Part shown: piece by piece, positions 33,461-40,158 of the stretch | Layout: the number at the start of each line of letters is the position of its first letter | Position numbering within the stretch: the stretch's first letter is position 1 | Source of the DNA: Sporomusa acidovorans | GTDB lineage: Bacteria; Bacillota; Negativicutes; Sporomusales; Sporomusaceae | Assembly: GCF_900101845.1 (NCBI RefSeq) | Contig: NZ_FNAM01000047.1 | Coordinates: 1 to 40,158, forward strand | DNA length: 40,158 nt | Direction: 5' to 3' | The notes under the pieces: model-generated | What the model was told of the DNA's origin: nothing | The model's database searches: none | The model's input: only the letters and a program-made list of their open reading frames with translations | Program-made: the position numbers and the translations under genes

Positions 33461-33799
33461 TTACTTGTCTTTATCAATAACTTCGCCGCATTTTTTGCAC
33501 ACACGCGCAAATACGCCGCTATTTAATTGCGTTTTTTTAATTCGGGTAGGTTTGTCGCAAGCAGGACATACCAGCATAACCTTGGAAGAAGCAAGAGCAG
33601 CTTCTTTAACCATAATGCCGCCCTGAGGCGCCTTCTGGCTGGGTTTTGTATGACGCTTAACTTTGTTTACGCCTTCAACCACAACTTTGCCCTTTTTCGG
33701 CAGAGCCTCCACGATTTTGCCTTGTTTGCCTTTATCTTTTCCTGACAATACAACTACTTTATCGCCTTTTTTTACATGCAATTTTTGGGCTTCGGACAC
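33461..33799 (-). CDS. rplX: 50S ribosomal protein L24 with C-terminal zinc-ribbon cysteines
   Basis: Initiates large-subunit assembly. The N-terminal KOW domain reads LHVKKGDKVVVLSGKDKGKQGKI (7-29). The C-terminal part carries C78, C81, C101 and C104 as CPAC and CKKC pairs, a likely zinc site that the Bacillus subtilis protein lacks. I take the GTG ending at 33799, eight bases after AGGAGG, giving 112 residues; a GTG three codons upstream overlaps that site. It lies 18 bases after rplN. Confidence 0.97.
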   Translation of the reverse strand: MSEAQKLHVKKGDKVVVLSGKDKGKQGKIVEALPKKGKVVVEGVNKVKRHTKPSQKAPQGGIMVKEAALASSKVMLVCPACDKPTRIKKTQLNSGVFARVCKKCGEVIDKDK

Positions 33800-33817
33800 T
33801 CCGGACACCTCCTTATT

Positions 33818-34186
33818 CTAGATAACTTCCGGCGCCAGTGAGATAATTTTCATGAAATCTTTGTCCCTGAGTTCGCGGGCTACAGGTCCAAATATCCGTG
33901 TACCTCTCGGGCTTTTATCTTCTTTTATGACAACTGCGGCATTTTCGTCAAACCGGATATAGGAACCATCCGGACGACGCAGCCCCTTACTGGAACGAAC
34001 AACAACGGCTTTAACTACATCGCCTTTCTTGACAACGCCACCGGGTGTAGCGTCTTTAACAGCTGCTACAATAACATCACCAATATTGGCATAGCGGCGG
34101 TATGAGCCACCCAGTACGCGAATGCACATAATCTGCTTTGCGCCGGTATTGTCAGCAACATTCAGGATAGTCTGCTGTTGAATCAT
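33818..34186 (-). CDS. rplN: 50S ribosomal protein L14
   Basis: Interface protein forming an intersubunit bridge. The 122 residues match the family exactly in length. Blocks include MIQQQTILNVADNTGAKQIMCIRVLGGS, VKKGDVVKAVVVRSSKGLRRPDGSYIRFDENAAV and GPVARELRDKDFMKIISLAPEVI. An 84-base spacer separates it from rpsQ. Confidence 0.99.
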   Translation of the reverse strand: MIQQQTILNVADNTGAKQIMCIRVLGGSYRRYANIGDVIVAAVKDATPGGVVKKGDVVKAVVVRSSKGLRRPDGSYIRFDENAAVVIKEDKSPRGTRIFGPVARELRDKDFMKIISLAPEVI

Positions 34187-34270
34187 GTGTGCTTATCCTC
34201 CTTCCTCATGCGGCTCGGTGCCTGCTGGCACGCTAGAGCGCAGAAGCTTACTTTCGGTGCTAGCGCTAAC

Positions 34271-34531
34271 TTATTTTGCTCTTTCGAGAATTTCAACCAC
34301 ACGCCAGCGTTTTTCTTTCGATAACGGACGGGTTTCCATAATTTTCACAGTATCACCAATATGGCTTTCATTATTCTCGTCATGAGCTTTAAATTTTACA
34401 GTATTTTTAACCGATTTATGATATAACGGGTGCTGTACTAAACGTTCAACCGCTACCACGACTGTTTTTTCCATTTTATCGCTTACGACTTTGCCGATAC
34501 GGACTTTGCGCTCGTTTCTTTCAACGGTCAC
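34271..34531 (-). CDS. rpsQ: 30S ribosomal protein S17
   Basis: Primary 16S rRNA-binding protein with an OB fold. Core blocks are ERNERKVRIGKVVSDKMEKT, LYHKSVKNTVKFKAHDENNESHIGD and IMETRPLSKEKRWRVVEI. The start is ambiguous. A GTG ending at 34531 has GGGAGG ten bases upstream and gives 86 residues, matching the family and aligning with the Bacillus N-terminus. An in-frame ATG ending at 34552 would add seven residues and has a weaker AGGT upstream. It lies between rpmC and rplN. Confidence 0.95.
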   Translation of the reverse strand: MTVERNERKVRIGKVVSDKMEKTVVVAVERLVQHPLYHKSVKNTVKFKAHDENNESHIGDTVKIMETRPLSKEKRWRVVEILERAK

Positions 34532-34576
34532 TTTTACATTGCCTCCCTTCATACTCACTTACCTGGTGCCCTTACT

Positions 34577-34774
34577 TTACTGAGCTTTAAGTTCACGTTG
34601 ACGCTGAATAGTTTTAATGCGGGCAATTGTTTTCTTGACGGCAGGAATCCGCATAGGGTTATCCAGTTGGCCGGTAGCATGCTGGAACCGTAAGTTAAAC
34701 AGTTCTTCTTTCAATTTGTTTAAGTTTTGGTCAAGTTCGGCGGCACTCATTTCGCGGATATCATTAGCCTTCAT
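34577..34774 (-). CDS. rpmC: 50S ribosomal protein L29
   Basis: A 65-residue coiled helical hairpin protein at the exit tunnel that contacts SRP and trigger factor. It begins MKANDIREMSAAELDQNLNK and continues KEELFNLRFQHATGQLDNP, the family signature. The ATG ending at 34774 lies inside the end of rplP, overlapping it by 11 bases. A longer in-frame reading is possible but would add non-conserved residues encoded across rplP. Confidence 0.97.
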   Translation of the reverse strand: MKANDIREMSAAELDQNLNKLKEELFNLRFQHATGQLDNPMRIPAVKKTIARIKTIQRQRELKAQ

Positions 34775-35240
34775 GTACTTCACCACCCGCTTTAGCATTA
34801 GCACCCGGTGCATCCATATCCAAATGCGCGGTATCCTCCCGCGTAACGAACTTAGTTTTGATCGGCAGCTTGTGAGCAGCAAGACGCATCGCTTCCCGCG
34901 CGATTTCTTCAGGAACGCCGTCCATTTCGAACAGAACACGACCGGGTTTTACAACAGCTACCCAATATTCTGGTGAACCTTTACCACTACCCATGCGGGT
35001 CTCGGCAGGTTTTGCAGTTATCGGTTTATCCGGGAATATTTTAATCCAAACTTTACCGCCACGTTTAATGTAACGGGTCATGGCAATACGGGCTGCCTCG
35101 ATTTGGCGATTGGTAATCCAAGCCGGTTCAAGAGCCGCCAAACCGTATTCTCCGTGAGAAACGGTAATTCCTTTTGTGGCTTTACCCGTCATACGGCCAC
35201 GGAATTGTTTGCGGTGTTTTACTCTCTTTGGAATAAGCAT
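34764..35240 (-). CDS. rplP: 50S ribosomal protein L16
   Basis: Late-assembly protein at the A-site finger needed for tRNA accommodation. Core blocks are MLIPKRVKHRKQFRGRMTGKA, GEYGLAALEPAWITNRQIEAARIAMTRYIKRGG, TRMGSGKGSPEYWVA and LAAHKLPIKTKFV. At 158 residues it is about 14 longer than the usual 144. The extra tail (HLDMDAPGANAKAGGEVHEG) is acidic and Gly/Ala-rich and its codons overlap the rpmC start. It begins 2 bases after rpsC ends. Confidence 0.98.
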   Translation of the reverse strand: MLIPKRVKHRKQFRGRMTGKATKGITVSHGEYGLAALEPAWITNRQIEAARIAMTRYIKRGGKVWIKIFPDKPITAKPAETRMGSGKGSPEYWVAVVKPGRVLFEMDGVPEEIAREAMRLAAHKLPIKTKFVTREDTAHLDMDAPGANAKAGGEVHEG

Positions 35241-35242
35241 GT

Positions 35243-35917
35243 TTATTCGCCCCCTTCAGTGGCAGCGGCGGCAACAACAGTTTTCTTGGCTTCAGGCAGT
35301 ACTTCGCCTTTATAGATCCAAACTTTTACGCCGATACGGCCATAGGTGGTATGCGCTTCAGCTGTGCCATAATCAATGTCGGCCCGCAAAGTGTGCAGAG
35401 GAATACTGCCTTCACGGTAGCCTTCACTACGCGCAATTTCAGCTCCACCCAGACGACCGCCTACCATTACTTTGATTCCTTTGGCCCCCATACGCATCGT
35501 ACGGGTTACTGATTGTTTCATCGCCCGGCGGAATGCAATACGTTTTTCCAACTGAGCAGCAATATTTTCAGCAACTAACGTAGCATCAAGCTCGGCCTGT
35601 TTAATCTCAGCGATATTAACATCAATATTTTTAGCGGTAAGCTCTTTGAGCCATCTTTTAATATTCTCAATTCCGCTGCCACCACGGCCGATAACCATCC
35701 CAGGTTTAGCTGTGTGAATCGTAACCTTCACCCTATTTGCCGCACGCTCAATCACGATTTGCGACACATTCGCAGTGTAAAGTTTTGCTTTCAGCATATC
35801 ACGGATTTTGATGTCTTCATGCAGGTTTTTTGCATAATCTTTGTCGGCATACCATTTTGCGTCCCAAGTCTTGATAATGCCAAGGCGAAGACCATGCGGA
35901 TTAACTTTTTGCCCCAC
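35243..35917 (-). CDS. rpsC: 30S ribosomal protein S3
   Basis: Part of the mRNA entry helicase on the 30S head. The 224 residues show the N-terminal MGQKVNPHGLRLGIIKTWDAKWYAD, a type II KH domain with GMVIGRGGSGIENI (about 75-90), and the C-terminal domain with RTMRMGAKGIKVMVGGRLGGAEIAR and YGRIGVKVWIYKGE. The length is near the Bacillus 218. It is 2 bases from rplP and 24 bases after rplV. Confidence 0.99.
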   Translation of the reverse strand: MGQKVNPHGLRLGIIKTWDAKWYADKDYAKNLHEDIKIRDMLKAKLYTANVSQIVIERAANRVKVTIHTAKPGMVIGRGGSGIENIKRWLKELTAKNIDVNIAEIKQAELDATLVAENIAAQLEKRIAFRRAMKQSVTRTMRMGAKGIKVMVGGRLGGAEIARSEGYREGSIPLHTLRADIDYGTAEAHTTYGRIGVKVWIYKGEVLPEAKKTVVAAAATEGGE

Positions 35918-35941
35918 TAATTTTCCCTCCTTCGTCTTAGG

Positions 35942-36274
35942 TTATCTTTCTTTAACAACCAATGTTACATGGCTGGTACGTTTTAAAATTTTGAACGCCT
36001 GTCCGCGTGAGCGGGGATGAATACGCTTTAATGTTGGACCCTGATCGACAAATGCCTGTGATACATAAAGGGCATCGGTATTCAGGTCATAGTTGTGTTC
36101 GGCATTAGCGACAGCTGATTTCAGCACCTTTTCCACAACTTCAGCTCCGACTTTCGGAGTGTATTTTAAGATTGCAAAAGCCTCGCCCACGTTCTTGCCG
36201 CGAATTAAGTCAATTACAATGCGGATTTTGCGGGGAGCAATGCGAATGTGTCTGGCAATTGCTTTAGCTTCCAT
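35942..36274 (-). CDS. rplV: 50S ribosomal protein L22
   Basis: Its beta hairpin lines the nascent-peptide exit tunnel. The 110 residues match the family: AIARHIRIAPRKIRIVIDLIRGKNVGEA at the start, ANAEHNYDLNTDALYVSQAFVDQGPTLKRIHPRSRGQAFKI in the hairpin region, and HVTLVVKER at the end. It is 47 bases after rpsS and 24 before rpsC. Confidence 0.99.
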   Translation of the reverse strand: MEAKAIARHIRIAPRKIRIVIDLIRGKNVGEAFAILKYTPKVGAEVVEKVLKSAVANAEHNYDLNTDALYVSQAFVDQGPTLKRIHPRSRGQAFKILKRTSHVTLVVKER

Positions 36275-36321
36275 TATTTAACCCCCTTCCGGCTATGATT
36301 CCCGGATTTTTGCTAAGAAAT

Positions 36322-36603
36322 TTATTTTACGCCGGTGGACCGTTCAGAACCACTGTGGCCTTTATACGTCCGGGTTGGTGCGAATTCGCCCAGTTTATGG
36401 CCTACCATATCTTCGGTAACATATACCGGCACATGTTTGCGGCCATCATGCACAGCGATCGTGTGTCCGACAAAGCTCGGCAGGATGGTTGAACTGCGTG
36501 ACCAGGTTTTGATAACTTTTTTATCATTTTTAGCATTAAGTGCATCAATTTTCTTGGTCAAGCTTTCATGCACATAAGGCCCTTTTTTAATTGATCTTGA
36601 CAC
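36322..36603 (-). CDS. rpsS: 30S ribosomal protein S19
   Basis: Head protein near the A site that forms a bridge to the 50S subunit. The 93 residues begin MSRSIKKGPYVHESLTKKI and contain IKTWSRSSTILPSFVGHTIAVHDGRKHVPVYVTEDMVGHKLGEFAPTRTYKGH, typical throughout. An unusually long 90-base spacer with repeats separates it from rplB. Confidence 0.99.
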   Translation of the reverse strand: MSRSIKKGPYVHESLTKKIDALNAKNDKKVIKTWSRSSTILPSFVGHTIAVHDGRKHVPVYVTEDMVGHKLGEFAPTRTYKGHSGSERSTGVK

Positions 36604-36620
36604 CTAAAATAGCCTCCTTT

Positions 36621-36673
36621 CGTATGTTCGCTTGCATTCGCATGTTCGCTTACGTTTACATTATCTTGCGAAC
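36621..36673. repeat. Tandem 18 bp repeat with GTTCGC/GCGAAC dyad in the rplB-rpsS spacer
   Basis: CGTATGTTCGCTTGCATT (36621-36638) is repeated directly as CGCATGTTCGCTTACGTT (36639-36656) with three changes. GTTCGC in the second copy (36644-36649) is complementary to GCGAAC (36668-36673), so the transcript could form a small stem-loop before the rpsS ribosome-binding site. The 90-base spacer is long for this operon. Function unknown. Confidence 0.7.
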
Positions 36674-36693
36674 TTCGAACCTCGACTTATCGT

Positions 36694-37533
36694 TTATCGG
36701 CTTCCGCGGGTAGCGCGTCTCTTAACGATTAACTTATCAGAAGCTTTCTTTTTACGGGTTTTGGCACCCATCGCACATTTACCCCAAGGAGTAACAGGAT
36801 GTTTGCGGCCAACTGGCGACCGGCCTTCACCACCGCCATGCGGATGGTCAATTGGGTTCATCGCAACACCGCGGTTAGCAGGGCGAATACCCAGCCAGCG
36901 AGAGCGGCCAGCTTTACCAATGGTAACATTTTCGTGTTCCAGGTTGCCTACCTGACCAATGGTGGCCCGGCAATTAATGTGAACTTTTCTCAGTTCACCG
37001 GAAGGAAGTCTAAGCAGGGCATAGTCGCCTTCTTTAGCCATCAACTGAGCAGCCGCGCCAGCGGAACGTACTAATTGGCCACCCTTGCCGATCTTCATTT
37101 CAATATTGTGTACTTGCGTACCTACCGGAATGTTCTTAAACGGTAACGCATTACCTACTTTAATATCGGCTTCCGGGCCGCTCATAATGGTATCGCCTGC
37201 ATTAAGGCCGTTAGGAGCGAGAATATAACGTTTTTCACCATCAGCATAGTGTAACAGAGCAATCCGTGCTGAACGGTTAGGATCATATTCAATGGTTGCA
37301 ACCTTTGCCGGAATGCCATCTTTATTACGTTTAAAGTCAATAACACGATACAGACGCTTATGGCCACCGCCTTGATGACGGACAGTCAAACGACCCTGTT
37401 GGTTACGACCAGCGTGTTGTTGCAGACGCTCGGTAAGAGAACGCTCGGGACGATCCACGGTAATTTCCGAAAAATCGGCTACCGTCATAAATCTTCTGCC
37501 AGGAGCGTATGGTTTAAAACTTTTAACTGGCAT
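36694..37533 (-). CDS. rplB: 50S ribosomal protein L2
   Basis: Core protein of the large subunit needed for peptidyl-transferase activity and subunit joining. The 279 residues show KSFKPYAPGRRFMTV, RLTVRHQGGGHKRLYRVIDFKRNKDGIP, and the C-terminal loop RGVAMNPIDHPHGGGEGRSPVGRKHPVTPWGK with the conserved histidine in DHPHGGG. It is 28 bases after rplW. Confidence 0.99.
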   Translation of the reverse strand: MPVKSFKPYAPGRRFMTVADFSEITVDRPERSLTERLQQHAGRNQQGRLTVRHQGGGHKRLYRVIDFKRNKDGIPAKVATIEYDPNRSARIALLHYADGEKRYILAPNGLNAGDTIMSGPEADIKVGNALPFKNIPVGTQVHNIEMKIGKGGQLVRSAGAAAQLMAKEGDYALLRLPSGELRKVHINCRATIGQVGNLEHENVTIGKAGRSRWLGIRPANRGVAMNPIDHPHGGGEGRSPVGRKHPVTPWGKCAMGAKTRKKKASDKLIVKRRATRGSR

Positions 37534-37561
37534 GTGTGCCCCTCCTTTTTAGAGAATTTGG

Positions 37562-37849
37562 TTATACACCTTCAAAGAACTCAATGCGCTCGCCGGCAGC
37601 CAGTTTTACAATGGCCTTTTTAAAGTCCGGACGCTTGCCGACGTTACGACCCATGCGTTTCGTCTTGCCCATTACCCTCATGGTATTAACGTCAAGAACT
37701 TTTACTTTGAAGATTTGTTCAACAGCTTGACGGATTTCAATTTTATTGGCGGTAAGCGGCACAATAAAAGTATATTTATTGTCAGCCATCATCGCAGTAG
37801 TTTTTTCTGTGACGTATGGTCTGAGGAGAACATCGCGTGGATTTGCCAT
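37562..37849 (-). CDS. rplW: 50S ribosomal protein L23
   Basis: Tunnel-exit protein that docks trigger factor and SRP. The 95 residues contain MANPRDVLLRPYVTEKTTAMM at the start, YTFIVPLTANKIEIRQAVEQIFKVKVLDVNTM, and GKRPDFKKAIVKLAAGERIEFFEGV at the end. Its ATG shares one base with the rplD stop (TAATG), so the two are probably translationally coupled. Confidence 0.99.
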   Translation of the reverse strand: MANPRDVLLRPYVTEKTTAMMADNKYTFIVPLTANKIEIRQAVEQIFKVKVLDVNTMRVMGKTKRMGRNVGKRPDFKKAIVKLAAGERIEFFEGV

Positions 37850-38475
37850 TATGCCAGCACCTCCTCAATCTTGGCGACTGCTTCTTTGGTTACCAGCACT
37901 TTGTCGTGATGAAGAAGGTCAATTACATTAAGTCCAATCGTTCCAATGGCTTTTACACCAGGAATATTGCGTGACGATTTTTCAACATTTTCATCATTGT
38001 CAACAGTGATAATCAGCGCTTTTGCTGCCTGCGCCTCGAAGTTGCCAAGAAGTTTTACTACGTCTTTGGTTTTGGGTTCAGCAAAGCTAATATTTTCAAC
38101 CACCATTAAGCCACCATCGTTGACTTTCGCAGTCAGTGCCGATTTAATTGCTAAACGGCGAGCTTTACGGGGCATGCTGAATTTGTAACTGCGCGGATGC
38201 GGTCCAAACGCAACTCCGCCTCCTACCCACAATGGAGACCGGATGCTGCCAGCCCGTGCCCGGCCGGTACCTTTCTGTTTCCAGGGTTTTCTACCGCCGC
38301 CACGTACCATAGCTCTGGTCTTGGTTGCGTGAGTGCCTTGACGTTGGCTTGCCATTTGCATAACAACAGCCTGATGAACAAGGGCTTCGTTTATTTCTAC
38401 GCCAAATACGCTATCATTAAGTTCCATTTCACCGGTTTTCGCACCGGTCATGTCATATACTGCCACTTTCGGCAT
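37849..38475 (-). CDS. rplD: 50S ribosomal protein L4
   Basis: Large-subunit protein whose extended loop lines the exit tunnel; in proteobacteria it also represses the S10 operon. Family blocks are QRQGTHATKTRAMVRGGGRKPWKQKGTGRARAGSIRSPLWVGGGVAFGP and LLHHDKVLVTKEAVAKIEEVL. I take the ATG ending at 38475, nine bases after AGGAGG, giving 208 residues; another in-frame ATG three codons earlier directly follows that site. It lies 69 bases after rplC. Confidence 0.98.
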   Translation of the reverse strand: MPKVAVYDMTGAKTGEMELNDSVFGVEINEALVHQAVVMQMASQRQGTHATKTRAMVRGGGRKPWKQKGTGRARAGSIRSPLWVGGGVAFGPHPRSYKFSMPRKARRLAIKSALTAKVNDGGLMVVENISFAEPKTKDVVKLLGNFEAQAAKALIITVDNDENVEKSSRNIPGVKAIGTIGLNVIDLLHHDKVLVTKEAVAKIEEVLA

Positions 38476-38544
38476 ATAGCACATCCTCCTTTCGATGCTC
38501 GCAACCTACACTCTACGAAAAAAACGCAAAGTTGCAAGCTGCGA

Positions 38545-39186
38545 TTACTTATTGGGTTTTACGGTATTTTTCATAATGATGAAACTGCCTTTGGGTCCCG
38601 GAATAGCGCCTTTAACTAAGAGAAGATTACGAGGCACGTCAACACGAACCACTTGCAGGCGTTGTACGGTAACTTTTTGACCGCCCATACGACCCGGGAG
38701 TTTCTTGCCTTTAAATACTTTACCGCCGCCACCGCTCATCCGGGAACCGATAGTTCCTGGCTCACGGTGTGATTTTGAACCGTGACCCATAGGTCCACGC
38801 GCAAAATTGTGGCGTTTAATGCCGCCGGCAAAACCTTTGCCTTTAGAAGTACCGGTTACATCAACAAGTTCACCTTCGCTGAACACGTCAGCATTAAGGA
38901 CTTGACCTACTGTATATTCAGAGGCTCCAGGCAGGCGCAGTTCACGGATAAATTTCACCGGTTTTACATTGGCCTTGGCAAAGTGGCCCTGCATCGGTTT
39001 ATTAACCTTTTTCTCTTTAACAGCGCCAAATCCGAGTTGCACTGCGTTGTAGCCATCATTTTCAACTGTCTTGTTTTGCACCACGACATTGGGGCCGGCT
39101 TCAATAACGGTAACCGGAATAACTCTACCCTCAGCCGTAAAGATTTGGGTCATCCCCAGTTTTTTTCCTAAAATTCCTTTAGCCAT
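38545..39186 (-). CDS. rplC: 50S ribosomal protein L3
   Basis: Large-subunit protein reaching toward the peptidyl-transferase centre and an early assembler. The protein starts MAKGILGKKLGMTQIFTAEGRVIPVTVIEAGP; the central extension reads KGFAGGIKRHNFARGPMGHGSKSHREPGTIGS, and the C-terminal part GKKLPGRMGGQKVTVQ. I take the ATG ending at 39186 with an AGGAGG-type site upstream, giving 213 residues; earlier in-frame residues are not conserved. It is 16 bases after rpsJ. Confidence 0.98.
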   Translation of the reverse strand: MAKGILGKKLGMTQIFTAEGRVIPVTVIEAGPNVVVQNKTVENDGYNAVQLGFGAVKEKKVNKPMQGHFAKANVKPVKFIRELRLPGASEYTVGQVLNADVFSEGELVDVTGTSKGKGFAGGIKRHNFARGPMGHGSKSHREPGTIGSRMSGGGGKVFKGKKLPGRMGGQKVTVQRLQVVRVDVPRNLLLVKGAIPGPKGSFIIMKNTVKPNK

Positions 39187-39202
39187 ATTATTGCACCTCC
39201 TC

Positions 39203-39514
39203 CTACAGCTTGATTTCGATGTCCACACCAGCCGGCAAATCGAGACGCATTAAGGCATCTACTGTTTTAGGTGTCGGCTCAAGGATGTCAATCAGACGTT
39301 TGTGTGTCCGCATTTCAAATTGTTCGCGGGAGTCTTTGTTGACATGAGGTGAACGCAAAATAGTGAAGATATTTTTTTCTGTAGGAAGCGGAATCGGACC
39401 AGAAACCATTGCGCCGGTACGTTTTGCGGTTTCAACAATTTTGACTGCGCTTTGGTCAAGCGCCTTATGGTCATATGCCTTAAGGCGGATTCTGATTTTT
39501 TGTTGCTTAGCCAT
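39203..39514 (-). CDS. rpsJ: 30S ribosomal protein S10
   Basis: Small-subunit head protein that is also the NusE antitermination factor. The 103 residues include KIRIRLKAYDHKALDQSAVKIVETAKRTGA, GPIPLPTEKNIFTILRSPHVNKDSREQFEMRTHKRLIDI and LPAGVDIEIKL, typical throughout. It opens the S10 supercluster, 157 bases after tuf. That spacer contains the tuf terminator and a structured leader (39562-39597). Confidence 0.99.
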   Translation of the reverse strand: MAKQQKIRIRLKAYDHKALDQSAVKIVETAKRTGAMVSGPIPLPTEKNIFTILRSPHVNKDSREQFEMRTHKRLIDILEPTPKTVDALMRLDLPAGVDIEIKL

Positions 39515-39561
39515 TTAATTATTCCTCCTTATCGCCCAGTTTCTCTGAACGGACATTCTCG

Positions 39562-39597
39562 GTGGAAATTTCCCCGCGCGTGCGGGCCACCTTCCAC
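39562..39597 (-). promoter_or_regulatory. Candidate structured RNA leader upstream of rpsJ
   Basis: An outer stem GTGGAA/TTCCAC (39562-39567 with 39592-39597) and an inner stem CCCGC/GCGGG (39573-39577 with 39582-39586) flank a symmetrical 5 by 5 internal loop; the apical loop is four bases. There is no T-run after it. It lies about 50 bases before the rpsJ start codon, a position where ribosomal-protein operons often carry autoregulatory RNA. I do not recognise it as a named leader. Confidence 0.5.
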
Positions 39598-39616
39598 GTC
39601 ATCGCCGGTCAATATC

Positions 39617-39645
39617 CTGGCAAAAGGCGGCAAATGCCGCCCTTT
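39617..39645 (-). terminator. Hairpin terminator after tuf
   Basis: On the minus strand GGCGGCA (39635-39641) pairs with TGCCGCC (39626-39632), followed by TTTT. The stem is preceded by AAAG. It lies 26 bases after the tuf stop codon and separates tuf from the rpsJ supercluster. Confidence 0.75.
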
Positions 39646-39671
39646 GTCCGATATTATATTATGAAAAGAAA

Positions 39672-40158
39672 TTATGCTTCAACAGCAGTTACAACACCAG
39701 CGCCTACGGTACGGCCACCTTCGCGAATTGCGAAACGCAGGCCTTCTTCGATAGCGATCGGCGTAATCAGTTCAATGTCCATGCGAATGTTGTCGCCAGG
39801 CATTACCATTTCCACACCTTCCGGCAGGGTAACTACGCCGGTTACGTCGGTTGTCCGGAAATAGAATTGCGGACGATAGCCGTTAAAGAACGGGGTATGA
39901 CGGCCGCCTTCTTCTTTGGACAGTACGTATACTTCGGATTTGAATTTGGTATGCGGTTTAATGCTGCCGGGTTTGGCCAGTACTTGTCCGCGCTCGATCT
40001 CTTTACGCTCAATACCGCGTAAAAGTGCGCCGATGTTGTCGCCGGCTACTGCCTGATCCAAGAGTTTGCGGAACATTTCTACACCCGTTACTACCGTGGA
40101 TTTCGGCTTGTCGGTCATACCAACGATTTCAACCGTATCGCCAACTTTTACCACGCCA
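39672..40158 (-). CDS. tuf: Elongation factor Tu, C-terminal part (cut by window edge)
   Basis: The GTPase that brings aminoacyl-tRNA to the ribosome. Only about the last 162 residues are in the window: the domain II part GVVKVGDTVEIVGMTDKPKSTVVTGVEMF and DNIGALLRGIERKEIERGQVLAKPG, then domain III with HTKFKSEVYVLSKEEGGRHTPFFNGYRPQFYFRTTDVTG and the ending REGGRTVGAGVVTAVEA. The reading frame is open to the window edge, so the GTPase domain lies outside. In this gene order tuf follows fusA. Confidence 0.98.
   Translation of the reverse strand, partial: GVVKVGDTVEIVGMTDKPKSTVVTGVEMFRKLLDQAVAGDNIGALLRGIERKEIERGQVLAKPGSIKPHTKFKSEVYVLSKEEGGRHTPFFNGYRPQFYFRTTDVTGVVTLPEGVEMVMPGDNIRMDIELITPIAIEEGLRFAIREGGRTVGAGVVTAVEA

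Noticed and set aside
39600..39620. Possible promoter for rpsJ (TTGACC near 39611-39616)
   Set aside because: No acceptable -10 box occurs 16 to 19 bases downstream, so I do not call it.
1..40158. CRISPR array, tRNA or rRNA gene, insertion sequence or prophage
   Set aside because: No regular spaced repeats, no cloverleaf or rRNA sequence recognised, and no transposase, integrase or phage gene in any frame; the window is a continuous housekeeping region.

Overview
The window is a 40 kb piece of a bacterial chromosome with almost no accessory DNA. Nearly all genes lie on the minus strand, so they read from right to left here. Gene order and protein types point to a Firmicute, most likely a diderm of the Negativicutes (Sporomusa/Pelosinus-like). 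The pointers are CdaA-CdaR-GlmM, an EcfA1-EcfA2-EcfT module next to truA-rplM-rpsI, a KOW-domain gene between map and infA, zinc-binding S14, and a stand-alone peptidoglycan glycosyltransferase. The class-level placement is an inference from gene content; the phylum is well supported.

Reading in the direction of transcription, from the right edge: (1) the C-terminal half of tuf, closed by a hairpin terminator. (2) A long S10-spc-alpha ribosomal supercluster (39.5 to 23.8 kb): rpsJ-rplC-rplD-rplW-rplB-rpsS-rplV-rpsC-rplP-rpmC-rpsQ-rplN-rplX-rplE-rpsN(Z)-rpsH-rplF-rplR-rpsE-rpmD-rplO-secY-adk-map-KOW-infA-rpmJ-rpsM-rpsK-rpsD-rpoA-rplQ, ending at a hairpin. (3) ecfA1-ecfA2-ecfT-truA, tightly overlapped. 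(4) rplM-rpsI with its own sigma-A-type promoter and a strong terminator. (5) A hotdog thioesterase that converges on the only plus-strand gene, a monofunctional GT51 peptidoglycan glycosyltransferase. (6) cwlD followed by the three-gene AmmeMemoRadiSam set amrB-amrA-amrS, ending in a terminator whose stem begins inside the amrS coding sequence. (7) An arginine biosynthesis run argC-argJ-argB-argD-argF, then a 354 bp repeat-bearing spacer, then argG-argH-ilvE. The argC promoter is a near-consensus sigma-A promoter with an ArgR-like operator over its -35 box. (8) cdaA-cdaR, a COG2509 FAD-dependent dehydrogenase, and glmM, linking c-di-AMP synthesis to the first steps of peptidoglycan precursor supply.

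Functionally the window is housekeeping: ribosome, RNA polymerase alpha, Sec translocon, arginine, cell wall and c-di-AMP. The parts worth a second look are: the uncharacterised AmrB-AmrA-AmrS operon behind cwlD; the uncharacterised FAD dehydrogenase inside the c-di-AMP/glm operon; a small KOW protein in the alpha operon; a 118 bp palindromic repeat splitting the arg genes; a near-perfect 45 bp inverted repeat after ilvE; a structured leader before rpsJ; and GTTCG-rich stem-loops in two unusually long spacers of the ribosomal operon. I saw no CRISPR array, insertion sequence, tRNA, rRNA or clearly novel multi-gene defence system.
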